Source: Spirosoma sp. KUDC1026 | Lineage (GTDB): Bacteria > Bacteroidota > Bacteroidia > Cytophagales > Spirosomataceae | DNA length: 64,000 nucleotides | Reading direction: 5' to 3' | Assembly (NCBI RefSeq): GCF_013375035.1 | Contig: NZ_CP056032.1 | Coordinates: 4,090,001 to 4,154,000, forward strand | Shown here: positions 50,972 through 59,315 of the stretch, one piece after another | Position numbering within the stretch: position 1 is the stretch's first letter | How the letters are laid out: each line of letters opens with the position of its first letter | Notes under the pieces: model-generated | Told to the model about the DNA's origin: nothing | The model's database searches: none | The model's input: the letters and a program-made list of their open reading frames with translations, nothing else | Made by a program: the position numbers and the translations under genes

Positions 50972-52105
50972 TCAGGCGTTCGACACCAGCTCCGGTTTCG
51001 TGGCTACTTCGCCCGTTCCGAGGGGCAAGTCTGTGGAGATCGGCGCATTCAACCGATTTCGGAGCACCTCCATTAGCCGTTCATTTTCGGGCTGCGTACC
51101 CACCGAAATCCGCAGACATCCCTCACATAACGTAACTTTTGACCGATCTCGTACGATTACCTGCTCCTGAATCAGGTGTTCGAAAACGGCAAAAGCGTTG
51201 TCAAACTGAACAAGCAGAAAGTTGGCATCGGAGGGATGAATTACCTGCACCGTCGGCAAAGAACGCAGATTTTCGGCCAAAATCGCCCGTTGTTCCAAAA
51301 TCTTAGCAACCAACTCGTTCTTACCAGCCTCGTGCGCGAGGGCTTCCAGCGCCAGTTCCTGCGTGGGGGCCGAGATATTATAGGGCGGCTTGATTTTGTT
51401 CAGTACCCGAATCAACTCTTCAGAAGCAAAGCACATCCCCAGTCGCAGAGCCGCCAGCCCCCAGGCCTTCGAGAAGGTCTGCATGACCAGCAGGTTCGGA
51501 TAGTTTGCCAGTTCATTGGTCCACGACGGCGTATCGGCAAAATCAATGTATGCCTCGTCCACGATCACCAATGACTGCTGAGCAGCTTCGAGTACCGTTC
51601 GGATTGCCTCCGCCGACAGCAGGTTACCCGATGGGTTGTTGGGCGAGCAGAAGAAAATCAGTTTTGTCGTTTCGGTGATATTAGCCAGAACAGCGTCGGT
51701 ATTCACCTGAAAATCGGGCGTCAGCGGGACTTTCGTAATCGCTACGTCATTGACACCCGCCGACACTTCGTACATACCGTAGGTGGGCGGCATAATCAGG
51801 ATGGAGTCGATACCCGGCCGACAGGTTGCCCGGATCAGCAGATCGATGGCTTCGTCGGATCCGTTACCCAGAAAGATCTGCTCGGGCGCTACGTGTTTGA
51901 TGGGAGCCAGTCGCTGTTTGATTGCCCACTGGTAAGGATCAGGATATCGGTTGTAATTACCCGACTCCGTGACCGAGCCGAGTGGATTTTCGTTAGCATC
52001 CAGGAACACCCCCTCTTTACCCGTATACTCATCCCGCGCAGACGAATACGGTTTGAGACTAAGAATGTGCGGGCGCAGGAGCGATTGAAGATTGAAGGCT
52101 TGCAT
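50972..52105 (-). CDS. hisC: Histidinol-phosphate aminotransferase
   Basis: A 377-aa class I/II aminotransferase converting imidazole acetol phosphate to histidinol phosphate (histidine pathway). The PLP lysine is in LVMQTFSKAWGLAALRLGM. Early DANENPLGS, EQIFLGNGSDEAIDLL, FFCSPNNPSGNLL and IVDEAYIDFAD are typical. It is separated from hisD by the toxin-antitoxin-deformylase group and an intrinsic terminator at 52119-52154, so it may need its own promoter, which I do not see clearly. Confidence 0.94.
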   Translation of the reverse strand: MQAFNLQSLLRPHILSLKPYSSARDEYTGKEGVFLDANENPLGSVTESGNYNRYPDPYQWAIKQRLAPIKHVAPEQIFLGNGSDEAIDLLIRATCRPGIDSILIMPPTYGMYEVSAGVNDVAITKVPLTPDFQVNTDAVLANITETTKLIFFCSPNNPSGNLLSAEAIRTVLEAAQQSLVIVDEAYIDFADTPSWTNELANYPNLLVMQTFSKAWGLAALRLGMCFASEELIRVLNKIKPPYNISAPTQELALEALAHEAGKNELVAKILEQRAILAENLRSLPTVQVIHPSDANFLLVQFDNAFAVFEHLIQEQVIVRDRSKVTLCEGCLRISVGTQPENERLMEVLRNRLNAPISTDLPLGTGEVATKPELVSNA

Positions 52106-52118
52106 CAGTTTAATTTCT

Positions 52119-52154
52119 GAAAAAAATCTAGGATCGAACGTAATGGGTTCGACC
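52119..52154 (-). terminator. Intrinsic terminator between def and hisC
   Basis: An 8-bp stem (52132-52139 with 52147-52154, one G-U pair) followed on the minus strand by seven T (52120-52126 as A on the plus strand). It lies 60 bp after the def stop and 14 bp before hisC. Confidence 0.65.
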
Positions 52155-52213
52155 GAAATGAGTTGTATGTCGGGAAAAACGCCTGCGTTATATTCAGAAG
52201 ATAATTGTACTGC

Positions 52214-52714
52214 TTATGATATCGGCGTCGGCCGCCAGCGAAATGCTAGCTTATCCACAGCCCGCATCGTACAAAGCACCCCGTTCAGGTGGTCGTACTC
52301 GTGTTGAATCAGCTCAGACAGGCCCCAATCCGTTACGTTCCAGGTTTGTGGTTGCCAGTACTCGTTACGAAACGATAGCGTCAGGTTCCGGTGTCGCCGG
52401 ACGTGAACCAGCAGATTCGGGAAGCTCATACAATCGTCCCACAGGTCGCCCATTTCGTCACTTACTGACGTTAATTCCGGGTTGATAATGACCGTGGGTC
52501 TATCAATATTGAGATAAATCAGCCGCTTCATAATGCCCAGCTGCGGGGCGGCAATCCCCCGCCCGAACCGGTATTTCGCCCGAATTTCCTCCATGACGTT
52601 GTGCAGATCCGATACCCAGTCCGGCACCAGCGGTAGCTCTGATTCCAGCACAGGTTCGCAGGTTTCGTACAGACGGGGATCACCCAGCAGGAGTAGATCA
52701 GCGAGGTGTTTCAT
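52214..52714 (-). CDS. def: Peptide deformylase
   Basis: A 166-aa metallo-hydrolase that removes the formyl group from nascent proteins. Motif 1 is GRGIAAPQLG (51-60), motif 2 is DDCMSFPN with the metal-binding Cys95, and motif 3 is IQHEYDHLNG with His138, Glu139 and His142. Motif 2 is usually EGCLS; here Asp93-Asp94 replace Glu-Gly, an unusual variant. The start overlaps the vapC stop by 4 bp (ATGA), tying it to the toxin gene. The variation and position suggest it may not be the only deformylase of the genome. Confidence 0.88.
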   Translation of the reverse strand: MKHLADLLLLGDPRLYETCEPVLESELPLVPDWVSDLHNVMEEIRAKYRFGRGIAAPQLGIMKRLIYLNIDRPTVIINPELTSVSDEMGDLWDDCMSFPNLLVHVRRHRNLTLSFRNEYWQPQTWNVTDWGLSELIQHEYDHLNGVLCTMRAVDKLAFRWRPTPIS

Positions 52715-53091
52715 GCGTTCATTACTTCGGCCAGGCTGATTATCTGCAGGCCGTCAACAGTCGAGAAATCGGCTACATTATGGGTCAGTACGGGCAAATT
52801 GTACAACAAAGCTGTAGCCGCAATGATAGAGTCTCCCAGCGAGCGCCGACGTTGCTGCCGTAGCCGGATGGCGGTACTGATGACCGCGGCAGAAATATCG
52901 ACAACCTTAATGAGATCAAAAAACGTCTCAAACTGGTCTTTTTCTACGTCATTCAAGCGATGAAAACCAACTACTTCGAGCTTGGTAATAGCCGAAACAT
53001 GAATCGCATCTATTCTATCTAACAGATACTGCAATAGCGCATCACGGTTAGGCTGAATCGCGTAAATAATGACATTACTATCAACAATCAT
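52711..53091 (-). CDS. vapC: VapC-type PIN domain toxin
   Basis: A 126-aa PIN-domain ribonuclease. The acidic residues are all visible: Asp4 (VDSNVIIYA), Glu39 (TKLEVVGF), Asp87 (SLGDSIIAATA) and Asp108 (HNVADFS). VapC toxins cut tRNA or rRNA and are held by their antitoxin. It overlaps the antitoxin gene by 4 bp and the deformylase by 4 bp, so all three are translated as one unit. Confidence 0.92.
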   Translation of the reverse strand: MIVDSNVIIYAIQPNRDALLQYLLDRIDAIHVSAITKLEVVGFHRLNDVEKDQFETFFDLIKVVDISAAVISTAIRLRQQRRRSLGDSIIAATALLYNLPVLTHNVADFSTVDGLQIISLAEVMNA

Positions 53092-53333
53092 TCTTCCCGA
53101 CCGTCAAGAACCCGATCCCAACTGCGAATTTCACGTTGCCACTCAGCGGCATCGCCATATATCTCTGCTATGTTACTCTTCTGTAGCTGGTCAATAGCCG
53201 CCATGAAGGCCGTCTTTCTAGCAATCAAACTCTCATTTTTCTGAGGTACAACCCGAACATTAAGACGAGAGAGCAACTGCAATAACAGGGCTTCGTCCTC
53301 CGGCGAATCAATTTCGATTAGTAACTGGCTCAT
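53088..53333 (-). CDS. Antitoxin of the VapC pair
   Basis: An 81-aa protein upstream of vapC. It has an acidic N-terminal half (QLLIEIDSPEDEALLLQLL) and a C-terminal tail (SWDRVLDGREE) likely to wrap the toxin. No clear AbrB, MetJ or RHH fold can be told from sequence; small toxin partners of this form are common in Bacteroidota. I chose the ATG at 53333 over a TTG at 53366. It starts 35 bp after hisD. Confidence 0.75.
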   Translation of the reverse strand: MSQLLIEIDSPEDEALLLQLLSRLNVRVVPQKNESLIARKTAFMAAIDQLQKSNIAEIYGDAAEWQREIRSWDRVLDGREE

Positions 53334-53368
53334 TAGCTCCTTGTTCTGTTCGTAGCAAGATAACAAAC

Positions 53369-54658
53369 TCAGACGGGTTTTGCTTCGGCCAAGCTCGCCA
53401 GCCGCAGACTAACGGCCCGCTTGTGCGCGTCCAGCGACTCAGCTTCGGCCATCGCTTCTACCACGGGACCAACCTGCCGGAGTCCCTGGGGCGTAATGTG
53501 CTGCATCGTGATTTTCTTCACGAAACTATCCAGCGACACGCCACTGTAGGCACGGGCAAAACCGTTGGTCGGCAGCGTATGGTTTGTGCCCGACGCATAG
53601 TCTCCAGCAGATTCGGGTGTGTAGTTGCCCAGAAAAATCGATCCGGCGTTGGTGATCTGTTCAGCTACTTCCTCGGCATTCTCGACACTTAAAATTAAGT
53701 GCTCGGCCGCGTAAGTATTGAGCAACTCAATCGCTTCGGCCTGACTGCCCACCAGAATGGCTTTGCTATTTTGCAGGGCCTTAGCCGCCATGTCGCGACG
53801 GGATAGTTTTTCCAGTTGCGATACCAGCGCGATGTTCACCAGCTCGACCATTTTCTTACTCGTCGATACCAGCAACACTTGACTATCGGCCCCGTGTTCC
53901 GCCTGCGACAGCAAATCAGCCGTTACGAAGGCGGGAACGGCCGAATCGTCGGCATAAACGGCCACCTCACTCGGGCCAGCGGGCATGTCGATGGCCACAC
54001 CTTCCTTTGCCACCAGCATTTTGGCCGCTGTTACGTACTGGTTACCGGGGCCGAAGATTTTGTACACCTGTGGCACTGACGTTGTTCCATAGGCCATAGC
54101 CGCAACGGCCTGTGCCCCGCCAATGCGAAAGACTTTCGTGACGCCCACCAGACTGGCTGCGAAATAAATAGCCGGGTGATCGCTGGGGGTACATAACACC
54201 ACTTCACGACAGCCCGCCAGTTGCGCCGGAACACCCAACATCAGCACGGTGCTGAACAAAGGGGCCGTACCGCCCGGGATGTACAAGCCAACCTTTTCGA
54301 TGCCAACGCTTTTCCGCCAGCAGGTTACCCCCGGCATCGTTTCGATTTTCTCGATGGGTTGTTTCTGCTTTTCGTGAAAAAGCCGGATGTTCTGGTAAGC
54401 CTGCTGGATGGCTTTTTTTAACGTATCGTCAAGTCGCTCACCGGCAGTTTTCCACTGCTCGTCTGGCACCAGCAGCCCCGTTTCAGACAAATCGACTTTG
54501 TCAAATTTTTTCGCCAATTCAACCAGAGCCGCATCACCCTGCTCCTGTACCTGCGCCAGAATAGGGGCAACAATGGCTTCGATCTGCTTTGTCGACTGCA
54601 CCGGCCGGGCCAGCAACGCCGGCCAGTCAGCGCGGGCCGGGAAAGAGATGATGTTCAT
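53369..54658 (-). CDS. hisD: Histidinol dehydrogenase
   Basis: A 429-aa NAD-dependent enzyme for the last two steps of histidine synthesis. VGLYIPGGTAPLFSTVLM, IGGAQAVAAMAYG, IFGPGNQYVTAAK, AGPSEVAVYAD, LLSQAEHGADSQ and TYAAEHLIL with the catalytic Glu-His pair are all present. I chose the ATG at 54658 (MNIISFPARADWPAL); the frame is open 57 bp further but that part is a Leu/Pro/Phe-rich translation of the polypyrimidine element. It is the gene downstream of hisG. Confidence 0.95.
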   Translation of the reverse strand: MNIISFPARADWPALLARPVQSTKQIEAIVAPILAQVQEQGDAALVELAKKFDKVDLSETGLLVPDEQWKTAGERLDDTLKKAIQQAYQNIRLFHEKQKQPIEKIETMPGVTCWRKSVGIEKVGLYIPGGTAPLFSTVLMLGVPAQLAGCREVVLCTPSDHPAIYFAASLVGVTKVFRIGGAQAVAAMAYGTTSVPQVYKIFGPGNQYVTAAKMLVAKEGVAIDMPAGPSEVAVYADDSAVPAFVTADLLSQAEHGADSQVLLVSTSKKMVELVNIALVSQLEKLSRRDMAAKALQNSKAILVGSQAEAIELLNTYAAEHLILSVENAEEVAEQITNAGSIFLGNYTPESAGDYASGTNHTLPTNGFARAYSGVSLDSFVKKITMQHITPQGLRQVGPVVEAMAEAESLDAHKRAVSLRLASLAEAKPV

Positions 54659-54663
54659 TTTTT

Positions 54664-54778
54664 GAAGGAGGAAAGGGAGGAGGGGGAAGAAAGGGAGGAA
54701 AGGGAGGATCGACAACGAAAGCTACATTATGTTCGTTTACCTTCTCCCTTTCTTCCCCCTCCTCCCCTTCCTCCTTTC
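54664..54778. repeat. Intergenic polypurine/polypyrimidine element, copy 4
   Basis: A purine tract (54664-54703) and a pyrimidine tract (54740-54778) are nearly complementary, with a perfect 23-bp core containing GGAGGGGGAAGAAAGGGAG. It fills the hisG-hisD gap and abuts the hisG stop. Being in the middle of an operon, it must let transcription pass, or lower hisD expression. Confidence 0.75.
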
Positions 54779-55638
54779 TAATAAATCATTTTCTCAATGG
54801 GGATAACCAGAATTCCTTCGGCTCCGGCGGAGCGGATGGCTTCGATGTTTTCCCAGAATTCGTTCTCGTTAAGCACCGAATGCACCGAACTCCAGCCTTC
54901 CGTCGCGAGGGGCGTTACGGTTGGGCTTTTCATTCCCGGCAGCAGCGCTGTAATCTGATCAATAGCGTGGTTGGGCGCGTTCAGGACGATGTATTTATTA
55001 TTCTTGGCGGCCTGCACGGCCTTGATCCGGAACAATAATTTTTCGAGCAGTGCTTGTTTGTCGTCGGAAAGACCGGGCTGGGCAATCAGGATGGCTTCAG
55101 AGCGGAAAATCGTTTCCACTTCCATCAGGCCATTGCTCAGCAACGTACTGCCCGAGCTGACAATATCGCAGACGGCTTCAGCCAGCCCGATACTAGGCGC
55201 AATTTCAACCGAGCCACTGATTTCGTGAATGTTAGCCTGTACGCCTTTCTGAGCCAGATAGTTGCCCAGCAGGTTGGGATACGACGTAGCGATATTCTTC
55301 CCATTCAGTTGATGCAGTCCCTCCCACTCTGTCCCTCGTGATATGGCAATCGATAGGCGGCACTTGGAAAAGCCCAGTCGGTGCACCGTTTCTACCGGGC
55401 GTCCGGTTTCAACCGCTACGTTCTCGCCAACAATACCCAGATCAGCCACGCCATCTTCGACGTAGCCCGGAATATCGTCGTCGCGCAGGAACAGAAACTC
55501 AGCGGGAAAATTAGAGGAAATGGACCGGAGCTTACCAGTCCCGTAATCGAAGCGGATACCGCACTCTTTAAACAGTTGGTACGAGTCTTCGCTTAGCCGA
55601 CCCGATTTTTGTAAGGCAATACGCAATACAGAAGCCAT
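54778..55638 (-). CDS. hisG: ATP phosphoribosyltransferase, long form
   Basis: A 286-aa HisG of the long (HisG_L) type, which starts histidine synthesis by joining ATP and PRPP. LRIALQKSGRLSEDSYQLFKECGI at the start, FLRDDDIPGYVEDGVADLGIVGENV, the PRPP loop ICDIVSSGSTLLSNGL, and a C-terminal ACT-like regulatory domain (from about residue 210) are seen. The domain allows feedback inhibition by histidine, and a leader peptide upstream adds attenuation. Confidence 0.95.
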   Translation of the reverse strand: MASVLRIALQKSGRLSEDSYQLFKECGIRFDYGTGKLRSISSNFPAEFLFLRDDDIPGYVEDGVADLGIVGENVAVETGRPVETVHRLGFSKCRLSIAISRGTEWEGLHQLNGKNIATSYPNLLGNYLAQKGVQANIHEISGSVEIAPSIGLAEAVCDIVSSGSTLLSNGLMEVETIFRSEAILIAQPGLSDDKQALLEKLLFRIKAVQAAKNNKYIVLNAPNHAIDQITALLPGMKSPTVTPLATEGWSSVHSVLNENEFWENIEAIRSAGAEGILVIPIEKMIY

Positions 55639-55756
55639 AATTCAGGAAAACAGACAAATCGTTCATGACCAGCGCAAGCGCTCGGCATCCGGATTTACTA
55701 AGTTGAGAGGGCAAAAATAAGGGAAATACAACGGTCCAACGGATTGGTCGCGCGGC
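55639..55756 (-). promoter_or_regulatory. his attenuator region between leader peptide and hisG
   Basis: Downstream of the leader stop the minus strand has GGCTGCTAAGCC (short hairpin spanning the stop), CCAATCCGTTGG (short hairpin) and a T-rich stretch CCTTATTTTTG. The segment GGACCGTTG can pair with CAACGGGCC inside the leader peptide, with one mismatch. These mutually exclusive pairings fit attenuation but were found by eye. Confidence 0.5.
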
Positions 55757-55819
55757 TTAGCAGCCATGATGATGGCGACGATGTCGGAAGAAAGAAGCAG
55801 CGGCCCGTTGTGAAAGCAT
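55757..55819 (-). CDS. hisL: Histidine operon leader peptide
   Basis: A 20-codon gene ending FRHRRHHHGC with four His codons (CAT at positions 13, 16, 17, 18) and three Arg codons, upstream of hisG by 118 bp. Ribosome stalling at the His codons when charged tRNA-His is scarce would change folding of the downstream RNA. A promoter (-33 TTG, N20, TACCTTTG at 55824-55831) ends 4 nt before the ATG, so the leader mRNA is predicted to be nearly leaderless. Confidence 0.75.
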   Translation of the reverse strand: MLSQRAAASFFRHRRHHHGC

Positions 55820-55823
55820 GACG

Positions 55824-55854
55824 CAAAGGTAATAGGGCCCGGTTTATTGCACAA
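55824..55854 (-). promoter_or_regulatory. Promoter of the his operon
   Basis: On the minus strand TTG (55852-55854) and TACCTTTG (55824-55831) with a 20-nt spacer, fitting the Bacteroidota promoter pattern. The predicted start of transcription is at or within a few bases of the leader-peptide ATG. The remaining bases to 56053 hold no gene I can support. Confidence 0.6.
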
Positions 55855-56053
55855 GTGAATTCCCGACCGATATGGATTGGCACCTATAAATCAATAGTAT
55901 TCGGCTCTCATGACAATTTATGGCGCCGTAGAGCTCGCAAGCGAATTTCTCTACAGATGAGTAGCCCCCACCAGAGGAAAGTATTAAATCGCTGCGCTGG
56001 CCTTTTAGAAGATAGAGCCACGAAAAAGACTAGTCTAACGTAATCAAACAGCA

Positions 56054-56608
56054 ATGACCAGACGGGAAGCAGTAACGCACGTAGCCTGGATACTAGGCGG
56101 AGTTTTCTCCGCACCGACGATTCAGGCCATGAATCGGTGGCAGGAAATGAGTCTTTCCCCAAACGCAGTCCACCAGACAGGCGCTTTCCTGACCGAAACG
56201 CAGCATGAAATTATGGCGCGCGTTGCCGACCTCATCATTCCCCGCACCGACACACCGGGCGCTGTCGACGCGGGTGTACCCGACTTTATGGAGGTGATGC
56301 TACGCGATTGTTATAAAAAGCCCGCCCAGGATGCGTTTCTAATGGGCGTCGACGGACTGGAAAAGAAAGGCTTTCTGAAATTATCACCCGGGGAGCAAAC
56401 GGCGACGTTGAGACAGATTGAAGCCGATGCGCCGAAAGATGGCAGTCCATCCTTCTGGCTCATCACGAAAGAACTAACGCTGCTGGTCTACTATACCTCG
56501 GAAGCCGGTATCAAAGCCTCGTTTGACTACCAACCAATTCCGGGCAGGTTCGAAGCTATCAAAATCAAGCCCGGCCAGAAAGATTTTATGTATGGCAACC
56601 AGGCTTAA
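56054..56608 (+). CDS. Gluconate 2-dehydrogenase subunit 3 family protein
   Basis: A 184-aa protein with a Tat-like start (MTRREAVTHVAWILGG), followed by TETQHEIMARVADLIIPRTDTPGAVDAGV and FMEVMLRDCY, both typical of the gluconate 2-dehydrogenase subunit 3 family (a small partner that helps fold or export the catalytic subunit). The GMC oxidoreductase begins 42 bp downstream, so the two probably form one complex. No cytochrome subunit is seen in the window. Confidence 0.9.
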   Translation: MTRREAVTHVAWILGGVFSAPTIQAMNRWQEMSLSPNAVHQTGAFLTETQHEIMARVADLIIPRTDTPGAVDAGVPDFMEVMLRDCYKKPAQDAFLMGVDGLEKKGFLKLSPGEQTATLRQIEADAPKDGSPSFWLITKELTLLVYYTSEAGIKASFDYQPIPGRFEAIKIKPGQKDFMYGNQA

Positions 56609-56650
56609 CAGCAACGTATCACACATCCACTCTTTGACTCACTGAACACG

Positions 56651-58360
56651 ATGAATCTGAATATAAAAGCGGATCAAGGACAGACGTACGACGCCATTGT
56701 AGTTGGCTCGGGTATGACGGGGGGCTGGGCCGCCAAAGAACTTACTGAGAAAGGGCTGAAAGTGCTGATGCTCGAACGGGGCTATGAAATAAAGCACGTC
56801 GAAGATTACAAAACGGCTTTTAAAGACCCCTGGGAGTTCGAGCACCGGGGTAAGATCAGCAACGTAGCCGCCGAGGAACATTACGCGACGATGTACTTCT
56901 CGGCCAAGGAAGGCTCGCAGTATATGTTCACCAACGATAAGGAGCACCCATACGTCCAGAAACGGCCCTTCAACTGGATTCGGGCGTACCATACCGGCGG
57001 CAAATCGCTTGTGTGGGGGAAACATACCTACCGCTGGAATCAGGAAGATTTTCTGGCCAATGCCAAGCAGGGCATCGGCATCGACTGGCCCATCCGGTAC
57101 GAAGACCTGGTGCCCTGGTATTCGTACGTCGAAAAATTCGTTGGTATTAGCGGCCAGGCCGAGAAACTGGCCGTACTGCCGGATAGTCATTTCCAGCCGG
57201 GGATGGCCATGACCGCGCCCGAGATTCACCTGAAAAACTCCGTAGCGCAGAAACTAAACCGGCCCATCACCATCGGGCGGGTGGCGCACCTGACCAACCC
57301 CCAACCGTGGCACACCGCGCTAGGACGGGCGAGCTGTCAGTTTCGCAACCGCTGCACACGGGGCTGTCCGTTTGGGGCTTATTTCAGTTCGCTAGCCGCT
57401 ACGTTGCCTGCCGCCCGTCAGACTAATCGGCTGACGGTTGTGCACAACGCGATTGTGCAGGAGATCATCCTCGATGACAAAGCGCAGAAAGCAAAAGGCG
57501 TACGGGTCATTGATCAGAATACAATGGAGGTGCGGGAGTTCTACGCCAAGGTAATTTTCCTGAATGCGGGCACTATTGGGTCGACATCAATTCTGATGAA
57601 CTCCAAATCGGCCCGCTTCCCCAACGGGCTGGGCAACGACAGCGATCAGCTAGGCCGCAATCTGATGGACCATCACCTGGCCATCGGTGCCCGGGCTGAT
57701 ATCGACGGTTTTGAGAACGATTACTACTTCGGTGCCCGGCCGGGAAGTTTGTACATTCCGCGCTTCCGCAACTGGGGAAATGATAAACGGGATTACCTCC
57801 GGGGATTTGGCTATCAGGGCGGGGCATCCCGGGCTGATTGGTCGCGGGGGGCTGCCGAAACGGGTTTTGGGGCCGATTTCAAAAAGAAAATGACGCAGCC
57901 GGGTCCCTGGAAAATTAATCTCAGCGGTTTCGGTGAAGTACTTCCCGACCCGAACAATCGATTCTATCTCGACAATAACCAGCTCGATAAGTGGGGGCAG
58001 CCGCAGGTCGTTTTTGACGCTGACTTCGGCGAAAACGAGCGGGCCATGCGGAAAGACATCATGAACGACGGGGCTGAAATGCTCGAAGCAGCTGGTTTCA
58101 AGAACGTGGTCGCCTACGACAATCCCGTGGCCCACATGGGACTGGGCATTCACGAGATGGGGACGGCCCGCATGGGTAAAGACCCGAAGACCTCGGTGTT
58201 GAACAAGTTCAACCAGGTCCACGCCTGCAAAAACGTATTTGTAACGGACGGCTCGGGCATGACCTCAGCCTCGAACGTGAATCCATCGCTGACATACATG
58301 GCGCTAACCGCCCGTGCCGCCGACCACGCTGTGGCCCAGCTCAAAGCACGAAATCTGTAA
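56651..58360 (+). CDS. GMC family oxidoreductase (gluconate dehydrogenase-like catalytic subunit)
   Basis: A 569-aa FAD flavoprotein of the GMC family. The FAD motif is IVVGSGMTGGWAAKELTEKG (starting near residue 16), GRASCQFRNRCTRGCPFGAY gives a Cys-rich segment near residue 235, and the C-terminal catalytic region has GIHEMGTARMG and NPSLTYMALTARAADH. Together with the subunit 3 partner upstream it is likely a periplasmic sugar or sugar-acid dehydrogenase. Electrons would go to a cytochrome not encoded here. Confidence 0.92.
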   Translation: MNLNIKADQGQTYDAIVVGSGMTGGWAAKELTEKGLKVLMLERGYEIKHVEDYKTAFKDPWEFEHRGKISNVAAEEHYATMYFSAKEGSQYMFTNDKEHPYVQKRPFNWIRAYHTGGKSLVWGKHTYRWNQEDFLANAKQGIGIDWPIRYEDLVPWYSYVEKFVGISGQAEKLAVLPDSHFQPGMAMTAPEIHLKNSVAQKLNRPITIGRVAHLTNPQPWHTALGRASCQFRNRCTRGCPFGAYFSSLAATLPAARQTNRLTVVHNAIVQEIILDDKAQKAKGVRVIDQNTMEVREFYAKVIFLNAGTIGSTSILMNSKSARFPNGLGNDSDQLGRNLMDHHLAIGARADIDGFENDYYFGARPGSLYIPRFRNWGNDKRDYLRGFGYQGGASRADWSRGAAETGFGADFKKKMTQPGPWKINLSGFGEVLPDPNNRFYLDNNQLDKWGQPQVVFDADFGENERAMRKDIMNDGAEMLEAAGFKNVVAYDNPVAHMGLGIHEMGTARMGKDPKTSVLNKFNQVHACKNVFVTDGSGMTSASNVNPSLTYMALTARAADHAVAQLKARNL

Positions 58361-58379
58361 CGTAATGTTTTCTCTTTTT

Positions 58380-58432
58380 CAGAAGCGTACTGTCTGTCAT
58401 TCTATGTAAGGATGATAGACGGTACGTTTCTG
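58380..58432. terminator. Hairpin between convergent GMC and LytTR genes
   Basis: A 21-bp stem (58380-58400 with 58412-58432) with three G-U pairs and an 11-nt loop. T tracts are weak in both directions, so termination is likely but unproved. Confidence 0.6.
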
Positions 58433-58434
58433 AT

Positions 58435-59310
58435 TTATACCAGTTCAGCCATTCGCTCATCGAAGGCGGCCAAGTAGCTGCGCGAGACAGGAATCTCGCG
58501 GTCGGAACCGCTAACCTGTAACTGGTAGCCGCGGGCGTTACCACTCGTGTGATTGATCGCTTTCAGATTCACGATAAACGCTCGGTGACAGCGCAGGAAC
58601 TGCGAATGATCAGCCAGGGCGGCTTCCACCGTTTTGAGCGTACTGCGCAGGACCGTTTTCTGCGGGAACATGAAATTCAACCAGTACACCTCGACGTAAT
58701 TACCCACCGATTCGACGTAAAGCAGTTGATTCGGCAGTATACTCAGGCGCTCATTGCCGGTTTCGGAAACCAGCAGAATGGATTTGGGTAGCTCAGGCTC
58801 AGCGGCAGGAACGACGGGTACGTGTAGTTGATCGAACTGGGCGTTGAGGGTTGACACCTGAGCCAGATTCCGTTTCAGACGCCGTTTCTCAGCGACAAAC
58901 ACCCCCAGCATAATGGGAAAGAAACCGATAATCGTGACGTACAGGTACATCTGCACAAAGTTAGGGCGATCAGCGTCCAGCCCTGCCAGAATCAACTGAT
59001 TACTTACACTGATGACCAGCAGCACAAATAACGTGTGCAGCATATGCTTCCCGACGGTCCAGCGCTCTTCGTCATAGACTACCGGCAGTAGTTTCGGCAC
59101 GAGTACATTCATCAGCAAAGCGCTTGCCAGTACGCCAACCGCTAGCAGCGCGATGGCATAGAGCCGGTCGAAGTGATTGAACGGGCTATTCAACAGACTG
59201 ACAAAAATAAAGACATAGACAGCAGCCTGCATGGACAGGCTAAACTGTGTTTTTAGGCTAAAATCTTCAGCCAGGGGCCGATTGAGAAACTGACGAACAC
59301 GAGCAAGCAT
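58435..59310 (-). CDS. LytTR-type transcription regulator with membrane domain
   Basis: A 291-aa protein. Four membrane helices (about 35-155) are followed by a coiled linker (KRRLKRNLAQVSTLNAQF) and a LytTR DNA-binding domain (about 200-291; LLYVESVGNYVEVYW, FLRCHRAFIVNLKAINH, IPVSRSYLAAFDERM). There is no receiver domain, so this is a membrane-bound one-component regulator. I chose the ATG at 59310 because a -7 box TATTTTTG (59316-59323) sits 5 nt upstream. The frame is open for another 580 bp into queE but that is a shadow. Confidence 0.85.
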   Translation of the reverse strand: MLARVRQFLNRPLAEDFSLKTQFSLSMQAAVYVFIFVSLLNSPFNHFDRLYAIALLAVGVLASALLMNVLVPKLLPVVYDEERWTVGKHMLHTLFVLLVISVSNQLILAGLDADRPNFVQMYLYVTIIGFFPIMLGVFVAEKRRLKRNLAQVSTLNAQFDQLHVPVVPAAEPELPKSILLVSETGNERLSILPNQLLYVESVGNYVEVYWLNFMFPQKTVLRSTLKTVEAALADHSQFLRCHRAFIVNLKAINHTSGNARGYQLQVSGSDREIPVSRSYLAAFDERMAELV

Positions 59311-59315
59311 ATGGG

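Noticed and set aside
53369-54715. 19-residue Pro/Phe/Leu-rich N-terminal extension of HisD
   Set aside because: It is a translation of the polypyrimidine element; the ATG at 54658 gives the normal HisD start.
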